This document shows, piece by piece, positions 34,086-45,300 of a stretch of DNA of 64,000 nt; within the stretch, counting starts at the first letter, position 1, and each line of letters begins with the position of its first letter. This DNA is from Lichtheimia corymbifera B2541. Taxonomy: Eukaryota; Mucoromycota; Mucoromycetes; Mucorales; Lichtheimiaceae. The position numbers and the translations under genes were made by a program. A model generated the notes under the pieces. That model was not told the DNA's origin. It did not search any database and saw only the letters and a program-made list of their open reading frames with translations. The stretch lies in the NCBI GenBank assembly GCA_000697475.1, contig JNEU01000835.1, positions 1 through 64,000 of the forward strand. The letters are read 5' to 3'.

Positions 34086-34749
34086 ATGAACAACGATACA
34101 ATTCATGCAAGCCTAATGACTCGGGCTGTTGCTGCTGCTGATACAACAAGCTTGGCGTCATTCATGGCTGATCGGGATGTCAAGTTATCATGGATCGCTT
34201 TTTTCGCACTATGGATCTTTTGGTGTTTGTTGTGGTTCCTACGCCATGTATTCGGTGATGGTCATCAAGGCGCAGACTATGCAGGTAGAGAAGAAGGTGA
34301 TGCTGTCGCCAATCGGCCATGGATTCGACATCCTCTTGCTATTGCCACCCACGTACGTATACAACATACTTGCCACGTTTTGCCCATTAAACTTAACAAC
34401 GTAATCGATATATCTATAGAGTCGTCTTAGCCGAGCAACGGATGTTTTGCGTGATTTGGTGCTCATGCTATTTTCAATGCTCGCTCTTAACACGTTGGCT
34501 CGCGGTGTTCAACGTCAAGTGATGATCTTATGTTGGGTGTAAGTAGTACATGGTTATATAACATCCTCCTATGTAAAGCAACTCAACACTGATACCTCCT
34601 CCTGTTTTAGCTTTTTCGCCTTTGCTGTTTTTTGGACCATCTTTGAAGCGTCCTATGAGCATCATATGGCTAGGCTATTGTACGGCATCATATTCTTTAG
34701 CTTGTCACTTACCATTGGCGCACTCGCTTTTCGGGATGGCTTCAAGTAG
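34086..34749 (+). CDS. Four-helix membrane protein of unknown function
   Basis: Three exons: 34086-34352, 34420-34538 and 34611-34749, giving 174 residues. Four hydrophobic segments are visible: WIAFFALWIFWCLLWFL (~36-52), LVLMLFSMLALNTLA (~103-117), a Trp-rich VMILCWVFFAFAVFWTIF (~123-140) and LLYGIIFFSLSLTIGALAF (~150-168). A charged loop of ~45 residues separates helices 1 and 2. The order of helices and the Arg/Ala/Glu spacing weakly recall MAPEG-type proteins, but the diagnostic catalytic residues are not clear, so I do not assign it. There is no cleavable signal peptide. An alternative start is the Met 10 residues downstream. Confidence 0.72.
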
Positions 34750-35767
34750 GATGGAGTTATTCTTGTGCTTCCAAAAATGGTAGGGCACTATTCGCCCTGC
34801 ATTACGACTACTACCACTACTACTGCTACTACTACTACCCAATACATTAACCACATCTACAATGAATTAAAGCTGTGTCGGATTTAATGATTGACTACTA
34901 CATGTAACTAATATGTGTCCGTCTAAATCTCGTGCGGTATATACGTCTAAGGTCATGAAACGGTAGTGCCACCAGGTATGCAGTAGATAATTCCAAAATT
35001 GATGCATTAGCCTTGCTGGTGTGAGTGAAGTCATAATGAAACAAATGCAAGAATGAGTCAATGTAAGGGAAAAATGATTTAGGTTCAAACCATTAAAGTG
35101 GGTCACGTGTATCGGATACCCATGGGGGGTTGTCATGGCTCGGCATTTTGGATCTTCATGATGATGGACCATGCACCAAGCAATATCATACACCTCGGGT
35201 GCCATCATGATGAAGGTATATGTATATGGCTCAAGGATGCGATTACAGTAGACGAATGCATTAATGTATTACTTGTTTGACAGGATTGATAAATAACAGA
35301 TTTGCATTATGCGGGACCATGCATATCATGCACGTCGATGTCACAATAATGTAGAAGAAGGCAAAATGTGTGATTACAAGTGGTCACTTTATAATTTTAG
35401 GATCTTGTCGACAGTAATAAACCAAATACCAAGTAAGATAGAAACGAAAGGAAAGGGAAATTGGGGGATGGAGGGGAAGGCATAATACAAAAGAAAAGAA
35501 CAGGGAAAGGAAACGCATTAAGGAGTTAAGGTATGTACTTCAAGTCAGTCTGCAAGGAAAAGAAAAGAAAAAAAGAGAAAGCTATGGATGTAGTATGTAT
35601 AAAAAGAAGGCGTATATGTGAGTGAGTGAGTGAGTGTGCTCTTGTGTGTCTTGTAACGTGTGCGTGATATGTATAAAGGTGCTCTTGTATGTGTCTTTGT
35701 GTGTGTGAGTGTGTGAGTGTGTAGTGAGGCATATAAAAAAAGAAAAAAGAGACGAAAAAGGCAATAT
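34750..35767. other. 1-kb intergenic region with simple repeats
   Basis: Contains a (CTA/TAC)n microsatellite near 34806-34840, a 'gtcacgtg' E-box-like site near 35102, and a long GT/GA-rich stretch at 35560-35760 that gives spurious His/Thr ORFs on the minus strand. No gene is recognised. Confidence 0.5.
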
Positions 35768-37354
35768 TTAAAGGAGATGGCAGAATTCTTCAACGCGATC
35801 CTCGAGCCATTCCCAACGTTTGAGGCCAATGACCCATTCGCTAGGAAGTCCACTGTATCCAACGCGTACTCCAAGCAAAGCACCGGAAACAGCAGCATTG
35901 GTTCCTGCATCGCCACCCTGCATAACAATGTCCATCAACATCTTTTTGAAACACTCGGTCTCAGTGCCAGGTTGGATTTGTCGAGTGAATGCATATACGC
36001 TCACACCAAGTGACTTGAATGTGCGATGCTGATCATTGTCAAGGTCAAGAGAATCGATATCGGATGGTGGATGATAACAATAATCGAGCAATTGCTTGTA
36101 ATATGCTTGTGCCAGGTCTTGATCGGTTTCGAATGTGCGAAAGAGACGATCGGTTGTGCGTTCAATGAGCAAATGTTTGTTGAGATCGATTACTGAGTGA
36201 ACGAGCGATAAGATATGTTCATCAGCTGCCAATGTATCAATGTAATGATGAGATAAAGTTGATTTGGCAAGACCAGCTGCACGATCATGCTGTTGTTGGG
36301 GTGGTGGATGCAACGAAGGTGAAGGCAACGGTGTTTCTACCATAGCACGCTGCTTGATTTCCAGGTCCTGAGCACGCAAGATCCTATGTCATAAAAAAAA
36401 AGAGTTGGATCAGAACGCCAGTCCAGTTGTATGTACACGATAGAAAAAAACGAGGCTGTTCTACTACTTGCAATCAGTCAATTACCGTGCTACCAGCGTA
36501 GAAAGAATGACACACGAGATCATGCATCGCGGATCGGGCCGAGCGACACAAGCACGGCAACTCTCTGCAGCGTTTTCAATGACAGTGGTGCCATCCCAGA
36601 ACTTTGGAATTCCCAAGACTACCGATCGGACAAGAGCTCCATTGTAGCCACCACGTTCCTTGCACAAAAAAGGTTAAGTACACCAAGCAACCCAACGCAA
36701 CATCCGTCAAAGACTTAATTCATCCCAGCCAATCATTTATGTACTCACTTGATCTGCTGTACGTTGCCTGGCATCCTTGGAAAGGTGTTGTTCAAGTCTT
36801 GCACAAAATGTCTTAAAGTTGAATTGGCCTTCGTTTTCAACAAGTGTCTTGATCACCAGCAATTGTTGCTCAATGTCCCCGCTAAAGTCACTGTAACATT
36901 GCCCTTTTTGTCAATATACTACGCGGAGAAAGAATGGGTCGTGTGGTGATACTTGCTTGTCATCAAACAACATGCGGTATGCGTCACGTACAAAGGGTAC
37001 TCCCTCATCCATACAGTCCTCTTCTTCCATACCAAGTCCAAATCGAACAGGCCCATTACCATAAGCTTGCTTCACTTGCGCTCGGGTCATTCCTTGGGTT
37101 GCAATGCCGAGACTGTCGCCTAGCACAGCACCTGCAAGATATGTAACATAGCATATAGTAATTGCATAATACATACATACATATACACAATCAGTCATCA
37201 CTATCATCATCATCGCCACCCTCTCCTTGCTCTATGCACACAATCCTTTCCATCATGCAAAAGCAAAATAATACAACATACCAAATATCAATCCTTTGAC
37301 TCGGTCAATAATCTCGGATCGATCAAGCTTTGAACAACCGGATGGGATTCTCAT
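35768..37354 (-). CDS. ADP-ribosylglycohydrolase-fold protein, predicted catalytically degenerate
   Basis: Member of the DraG/ARH fold that normally removes ADP-ribose using two Mg2+ ions. Five exons: 37354-37282, 37131-36957, 36890-36749, 36658-36486 and 36383-35768, summing to 1179 nt, or 392 residues. Family landmarks are GLIFGAVLGDSLGIATQG near the N-terminus, the DPRC segment (RPDPRCMISC) and the C-terminal GGDAGTNAAVSGALLG with LPSEWV. Two metal motifs depart from the family. The usual [ST]DDT is SGDI (in DFSGDIEQQLL), and the usual GGDxDT is GGDAGT, so several Mg ligands are replaced. A non-hydrolysing ADP-ribose binder or scaffold is the likely state (inference). Intron 2 (36891-36956) has a GC donor (GCAAGT), required to keep the frame. 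Confidence 0.85.
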
Positions 37355-38290
37355 ACTCTATAATATATAGCATGTTGGTTGAAATGTTGCACGAGGTACA
37401 CCCGTATAAATAACTTACTTTGGCCGCGTTGACTGGTTCGCTTTATCGGGTGTTGTTGTTGCTGTGTGTGTGTGTTTGTGTTGTGTAGGTGGGGGGTTTG
37501 GTTGCTTTTCCTTTGCTGACTTGAATAAGTGATATAATAGAGGTAGAATATTAAGGCAGATGAATAAAATATGTATGTGCCCTGAAGAATGTGAGAGTGA
37601 AAGAGTATAAAGTGTGAGCGTATAAAAGAAGAAAAGAAAGAAAAATGAGAAGAGGAAGGGAGCAAGCCGGAATGCATAGGTTGATCTTTTTTGAAGGAAA
37701 GCGCGTGTGACGTTAGGCCCATCCTTGAACCCCAAAATAGAAAACTACCACTGCAAAATGGCAGAAAGTTTTCTGTATTGTTCCTCCTTGTTCGTAGAAT
37801 AGCAGTATCCATTGTCAAATTCAGGGGTGATCACTTGCTGACTTGCGTGTAGATGCGTGCTTTGATCATGCTTGTCAGCGTATGAGCAATACCAATGGAT
37901 CGTAGTCCCAAGTAAATGAAAAAAAGCTTCTTGGGTGGTTACATGCCGCCCTGGGTTCGGCCAACGAATTGCCTTGTTGTACAGCCTTTCTGGAAAAATA
38001 AGCGTGAGTGTGTGGTGGTGGTGGTTCTCATTTTACCCACAATCCTCTCTCATGACATAGATAATAGATAGTCATCATCTTTTACGTTCTTTGTTCATAT
38101 ACAATCATCCCCTGCTCTCTTGTATTAATGCTGTTTGTAATTATAGATGCTATTATTTCTATTGTCTGCTGTTGAAAAAGCAGCAGCTATTGTAAGGATT
38201 CCGCTCGCATGGCACACGCACACACAAACTAACTTCGACTCGGATACCGGATCGTGGTGTTATCGTTATCAGCGCCGCTGCCATGACAGG
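37355..38290. other. Intergenic region
   Basis: Promoter side of the ADP-ribosylglycohydrolase-like gene and 3' flank of the UPF0658 gene. It includes a GT-rich tract near 37446-37485 and GA-rich sequence near 37600-37660. ORFs here are low-complexity by-products. Confidence 0.45.
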
Positions 38291-40146
38291 CTAATAACGC
38301 TGTACAACAATGCCCGATTCGCTGTCTACATCATCTTCTTCGATTTCATCAATGACCCAAGATGAACGGTTCTCGGCTTGTTTTTGTTTGGAAGATGTAG
38401 GATTGGCTCCAGGGTCAAACCGGTAACGGTAATCCTTGTCAAATAAGCGTTGTACTGTATAGTCCCAAAAAAAAAGCCTGGTTAAACGCTACACAACAGT
38501 TGCTGCTGCAGGTCAATGCTTTACCATATGGTTTGAGCCCCTTGCCAAAATTTCGTGTAACCACTATCGCCAAGACTATGGTGATCTATTGTTTAAAGCA
38601 GGTGTCGTTGATAAGTTTTACCTCATTTTATCCCACCCATGTTCTTCAACTTACGATCGATAAAAGGATAGCCAAGCATACTTTGGGGGCACATGGTAAA
38701 TTGAGTTAGTCATGGTTGCGTGATGAATTTCTCACGTGGGTGCAAAAAAGGTAATTATGATCACCACACACAAATACAACGCAATGCTTACCTGCAAGCA
38801 CCCAAAACACCCATGATCCGACGCTTTGCTGAAGAACAACGACGAAATCCGTGACCACAAGAACATGCGCAACAAGGAAAGCGTTCATCCATTTGGGTTG
38901 CTCAGAGCGAATAGCATGTCGTGCAACAAATGGTATGACAAATTGTAGTGCTGTAAGAAGAAAATGCAAAGTATACCATGCGATTGCCGCTGGTGTACCA
39001 TGTTGGTAGCCTTCTTGACTCATGACGACGATCCAGAAGACCGAAAACACAATATGAAAGAATCCATCCAGCTTCAATACCAAAAGAAAGATCTGACAAT
39101 GCCGGAACCGTGCTATATTATATATCAAGATGGGCGATACAATAAGCATCGTGCTCTTTTGCTGGCCACTCATCCTTATTACCTTGAAGCTTAGGATCTG
39201 CACCAAGACGTTTGTAAGTGTTCCAGCCAAACTACGTACATCAACCCATATTAGGTCATTGGTAACCTCGTTTTTCTTACAGCGTACCTGCCGAGAAAGC
39301 TTGTAGCAGAGAAGTGCAAACACCAATGTGAAAACCAACATCACGGATGCCAGTGCGATCTCATATCGAAGGGCAACATGAAAGTCATCCAGCCTTGTAT
39401 CCTTCCCTGTATGCTTATCCACTTGTGTTACACCATGGTTCCTATTGCCGCGTGCCCATTTTTAATACAATCCCGGAGTACCAAAGAAGGTAAAGTCTTT
39501 TCCTAATGCTCGTACCACTTTAGAGTGTCACTGAGTTGCACTAATGCTAATATGACACAGAGAAACTCATTGACGATGTGTGCTGAAAGCTGAATCACAC
39601 GTTGTCGCACTATCTAGATTACCCAACAAGGAGGTAGTCATCAGCATAACAAGGACTGATTTGGATATAGGATAATACACCACGATGCCACTTACAGAGT
39701 CCATGCCAAGGTAAAATTGGAATACATGGAAAAGGATAAAAAAGACGTTTTCATCCTTGCGACGTTGCAAGTTGATCAGGACGTAAACATAGCCATTATC
39801 CGGATCAGGATGACTGAATGGTGAATTAGGACGTTCAACCCATCCTGCGGATTGCTGTACGTCGTCGATAGCATGACTATGGGCGACAGCTATAAGCGCT
39901 TCAAGGATAATGCCGAGTAAAGTTGACAAGATGATGGTTGTGGTATAGGCGATCGTCTCCCGTGATTCATATACTCGTACCAGCTATCGTATACGGGTTA
40001 TTTGTGTGAGTTTGTTTGTTGCTTTGATCAACCGAGAAGAAGTCATCGGGAGTTTGAAATGATTTTACAGTGAGATGCAGTATCCGGATAGCCAATCCAG
40101 GCGTATATTCATTTGTTGATATTGATGGCTTTTCACGTTGCTCCAT
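38291..40146 (-). CDS. UPF0658 Golgi-type multispan membrane protein
   Basis: Function unknown; a fission yeast relative is annotated as a Golgi membrane protein. Nine exons: 40146-40069, 39983-39696, 39613-39516, 39441-39288, 39231-39183, 39112-38792, 38680-38655, 38585-38525 and 38454-38291. They sum to 1239 nt, or 412 residues. About seven hydrophobic segments are visible, interrupted by polar loops. Family landmarks are an FQFYLGMDS segment, FGWNTYKRLGADPKLQ after the fourth helix, a long helix pair around LVLKLDGFFHIVFSVFW, and the terminal NFGKGLKPYVQ followed by an acidic cytosolic tail (EIEEDDVDSESG). Exon 7 is only 26 nt. Several introns lack stop codons, so naive ORFs run through them; I placed them from frame and family sequence. 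Confidence 0.82.
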
Positions 40147-42346
40147 GTTATGTGCCGGTATAATATATTTGTGGTTCTAATAAAAAGAAGAAAAGAGAAT
40201 GAGAGAGACCGGTACCAAACATAAACATGCTGTCATTGTAAAACGACGGACTTTACCATTTCTGGCACCATTGGACTGCAAGCTTTTTTTAGTCGAAGGA
40301 CTATCGAGCCTTTATTTATTGGATCGAGTGCTCTAGTATGATTCATTCATACATAGGGATGGTGGTATCTCGCCCCCACCCTCTCCTTATCCACGAGGCA
40401 CATTCACATCCGAACCATGAAAATTTCTTTGTATAGAATGCTTATTACCCCCATCATCCATCAAAAAGTTGACGCATGCCGCTGATTGCATTTTTCCCAA
40501 AGATTGGTGTCACCCCAAAGCTGAAACGGAACGCCAACACATATTCTAAATGTGTATTGTGTGCTTAATGTGGCTGGTATAATGGGTCTTCAAGTGATGG
40601 GAGGATGGCATTTGGTGATTGTGTAGATAACGAGGTATTGGTGTCATGCTCCTATTTGTGGTATCCTTGGATACGATGTTGCTATGGAAGCATGGATCAC
40701 CATTACCGCTTTTAATCGAGCGTAGTAGATTCTTCACCGACACTAGTAAGCATGGTCCATTAAATCAATGATCTGAAAAAGAGCACACAGTTGTACCAAC
40801 AAGTGGCTGATCTATGCGATGCATGCACACTGATGTTTCTAGTAGTCATTGTTACTGAAGTTGCATAAGTATGTGATGAGGTTTTTTTTTTCTTTACAAT
40901 GATCATTACCGCGACTTTGACAAGCCGACGACCAACGGCTGTATAAATGCCCGATCCATTGCCGGTGGTGGTATGTAATGCATCGCATCTTTTTACAATA
41001 CTACGCATGTGCCACGATCAAAACACACGGGCCACATCATCCATCAGAATAAGGAAGCAACACCCAAAACTATAAAGAAGCTATCGTGCATCATAGTGAG
41101 CAAAGGTATTAGCGCCACGCACGATATGCACTTCAATTCAAGAGGACATTCGTATGGTACATCACATTGCATACAAATAGCAAATAGCACATGTACGACG
41201 TGATTGGTTTCCGATTTTAAGCAAAGATAGTGATGGCATGCATCGATATGAATTTTTATGGGCTACCCTGATCAGTGCTTTTATTATGTTAAAGAAGAAA
41301 AGCAAAAGAGCTCTTGAATGATAAGACACAACACAGGGTGTATAGCGATAAATGAAAGCAATGCTAATATGTCAAGAGGCAAATGACGTGTGCGATCTTA
41401 TTGTGTTTGGCTAAATGCGTTCCCGCGGCAAAACTGCGTGTTTGATCGGTTTGCTGAGAAGCAATTGGGGACTTTTTACTTTCCCACATACAGGTATTTT
41501 GCTATAATGGATGCGTGCAAATACTGCCACAGCAGGGTATCGTGCCTTTTATTTTTCATTTTTCGAGGAACCAGTAACCATTTCTAAAAAGGAATAACGA
41601 TGAAGGGGAAAATAAATGTTACACGAGTGGTGCAGGAACAGTTCATCCGATTCTAGTTTTTTTGTTGTTGTTGGCGTCTTTATCCATCACCATCCCAACA
41701 TGCAGGATCTAACTATAACAAGGATATACGTGTTGCTACACTATTCAGAAGATTAAAAAGTGGCTACTTTTATAGTGGATGACTTTGTCATGCGACAGAG
41801 TGTCCCCCTGCAACTTTGCCCACGCATCACACAACAATATCTTGGATGAGACAACAAATAGCTCCGCCATGAAACGTTAAACTTTAGCACTCAGCGTGTG
41901 TGTGTGTGCGTGCGTGTGCGTGTGTGTGAGCGTCAAGAAATAGTATCGTGGTTGTGAACACACATTTCAGCTCGTGCACCCATTTTTGTCGCATCTCTTT
42001 CGTGTCGACTACCAACGATTCGTGTGTTTTTACAACTCTTTTACCCCAATTGCTAATACACCCGTATCTACTGCATGAAGGTAAAGCTGCATTACTTTAT
42101 TCATTCTACTACTATCGTGATGATTTTACTACTCCTCTGCTGACCGCACCTTGATCCCAGTCAGTTGTTTTCTGCTAAAAGGGCCAAACGAATTCAATTT
42201 ACTGCATCTCTTTCTCGCTCTCTCTCTCTCTTCCTTTCGTAAAGAGATCAGGCTGCAGAACCCCCTTTTATTCCCTTGCAGGCAACTCTGTAATTGTCCC
42301 ACGACACCCTTTCTTTGTCTGTCAGTTTACATAGCCTTGAGTGGTT
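40147..42346. other. 2.2-kb divergent intergenic region upstream of the HAMP kinase
   Basis: No gene is recognised. It contains a poly-T run (40882-40891), a (GT/GC)n microsatellite at about 41897-41930, and a CT-rich leader (42209-42240) before the kinase ATG. Confidence 0.45.
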
Positions 42347-45300
42347 ATGAAACGGTCCTTTACAGACGACACCCGTGCCAACGACTGCAAAAAGCATTGC
42401 TCTCATTTGAACGAGAACGAATCCGACGTTCAATCCCTCCAACCACCAGACCAGCCATCGACCACCACCGATATCGACATGAGCACCTTCGTCTTGAACT
42501 ATGTGCGTGACATTGTGCGAGATCTCGATCAAGGACATCTTGACCATTGCCTCAGTAAACAGTTGGATCGAGACACTCTTGATAAACTACAGCCTGAGGA
42601 AGTAGAAGTTGCCACCACCTTAGACACTGCCCTGAAGAATATCGCACAAAAGCAACTTATGCTGGAAACCGACAATCTCAGATATCGGATCGCTATTCAG
42701 CAACAATATCAGCTGCTGACAGCAACTCAATGTGAATCATCAGAGGATCTTACAGCCAACAAAACGCCAACTGCACCAGCTGCAGCTACTACTATCATCC
42801 CACCATCAGCATCATCATTAGCATCATCATCAGCATCAGCGTCCAACAACGATCAAGAACATGATATAACAACAACAACTGAAATGCCACCACCGACTCC
42901 TACCACAACAACCTCGACTGAAACAAACACAAAGATTGAAAATCCCACCACCACCACTGAAACCATGGCAACACCTGAACATGGCATATCGACTATCCGT
43001 GATTCTTCCATGCTGGAAAAGATGCAACCTCATAATCGTAGCCCCATGCTTTCAATGCCTACCTCCTCGTCTACTGCTTCACCTACTGGTTACTTTGGTA
43101 AGTTTTGGGATGGGAAAGTCCTCACTACTCCCCTTGAATTTCTTTTCTTCATATGACTTGTTCTCATGATGATGTCTTTTACAAACACCTACTCCTCCCT
43201 TCCATTCTTGTATAGCTGTTTCTACCGCCACTACTACTTCTGGTACGCCTCCAATCGCCACAAATGCTGCTTCCATGGTTGCTGGTTCGATTACGCCATC
43301 ACCATCCATGACGCCACCTTTTGGTATCCCACCGAGTAGCAATGTATATCCTGTCTTTTTTGGCAACACAATGTCACCACCACTCATGTCTTTCCCTGCC
43401 GCTACTTCCAATACAAGTGCAGACAACATTGTATGTCCTGATTGTGTCGTCCAAGCTGTTAAAGTTGCATCCTCAGTCTTTGCTGGTCAACTCAATCATC
43501 GTATCACATGTAATCACGAGCGCTGCACATCCTCCTCCGGTCCTATACATTCATCTTCACCTATCAACATGCTCAAAAATGCCGTCAATAGCATGATCGA
43601 TCGCTTACAACATGTTGCTGACGAGGCCATGTACGTTGCTCATGAAACAGCTGTCAAAGGCAAACTCGGTGTACAAGCTCGATGCGATCGTGAAATGAAG
43701 GGCGTTTGGAGAGACTTTGTTCTGAACCTCAACAGCATGACTCGAAGCCACCTTGAACAAGTGCGTGACATTGCAGATGTATCAACAGCCATTGCACGTG
43801 GTGATTTGAGCAAAGCCATGACCGTTCCTGTGAAAGGTGAAACACTCTTGTTAAAAAACACATTCAACACCATGGGTAAATATTAATATTACTGGGAGCC
43901 TTATTTCGGTTTAGCTCATGTGACACCTAACATATATATGCTATACCATAGTCAATCAGCTCAATCTCTTTGCATCGGAAGTATCACGCGTAGCACACGA
44001 TGTCGGCACAGAAGGACGTCTTGGTGCACAAGCTAAAGTTGCTGGTGCTGATGGTATCTGGAAGGAACTCACCGATAATGTCAATACAATGGCTGCCAAC
44101 CTCACAAACCAAGTCCGTGATATCGCTCAAGTATCCAAATCAGTGGCGCGTGGCAACCTCACAAAAAAAGTGACCGTGGAAGTGAAGGGCGAAATGCTTG
44201 ACTTGAAAAACACAATCAATACTATGGTCGATCAGGTAATTATTTATTGCCAAGATATGGTTACTATAGCAACCACGTGCCGGTGCTAAATCTCTTTTAT
44301 GCAAACAGCTTTCTATTTTTGCAACCGAGGTTACGCGTGTGTCACTTGAAGTTGGCACTGAAGGCAAACTGGGCGGACAAGCGGTGGTCAAGGATGTTGC
44401 TGGCATATGGAAAGATCTCACTGATAACGTCAACATGATGTCCTTTAAGCTCACTGGACAAGTACGTGACATTGCGGCAGTCGCCAAAGCTGTAGCCAAG
44501 GGTGATTTGTCCAAAAAGGTGGTAGCGAATGCTCAAGGCGAGGTGCTCGAATTGAAAAACACCATGAACAAAATGGTAATGCTTATTAGATGTCTATGGA
44601 ATTTCATGTTGCTAATGATATATATATGCTAGGTGGATCAATTGACATTATTCTCAGCTGAAGTACGGCGTGTGTCATTGGAAGTGGGTGTCGAAGGCAA
44701 ACTTGGTGGACAAGCTGTGGTGAAGGATGTGGGCGGTGCATGGAAAGACCTTACCGACAATGTCAATACAATGGCAGCCAATTTGACAACCCAAGTACGA
44801 TCCATTGCCCAAGTGACAAAAGCCGTTGCCAAAGGTGATCTCAGCAAAAAGATCCATGTTGAAACACGAGGAGAAATTCTTGATTTGAAAAACACCGTCA
44901 ATGACATGGTGGATCAGCTACGAGTCTTTTCAACAGAAGTGACACGTGTTGCCAAAGAAGTTGGCACAGATGGCAAACTTGGTGGTCAAGCAGTAGTACC
45001 CAATGTTGGTGGCACGTGGAAGGATCTCACAGACAATGTCAACACCATGGCAGCTAATTTGACGACACAAGTGCGGTCCATAGCAAGAGTCACTAAGGCG
45101 GTTGCTAATGGTGATTTATCCCAAAAGGCCACTGTCAATGTTAGTGGGGAGATTTCTGATTTGAAGGATACGGTCAACAACATGGTGGATCAGCTACGCG
45201 TGTTTTCATTCGAGGTGACCAGAGTTTCACGTGAAGTTGGCACCGAAGGCAAGCTTGGAGGTGAAGCAGTCGTACCCAATGTCAGCGGCACTTGGAAAGA

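Noticed and set aside
35582..35764. His/Thr-rich minus-strand ORFs next to the ADP-ribosylglycohydrolase-like gene
   Set aside because: They are produced by (GT)n and (GTGA)n simple repeats downstream of the real stop codon.
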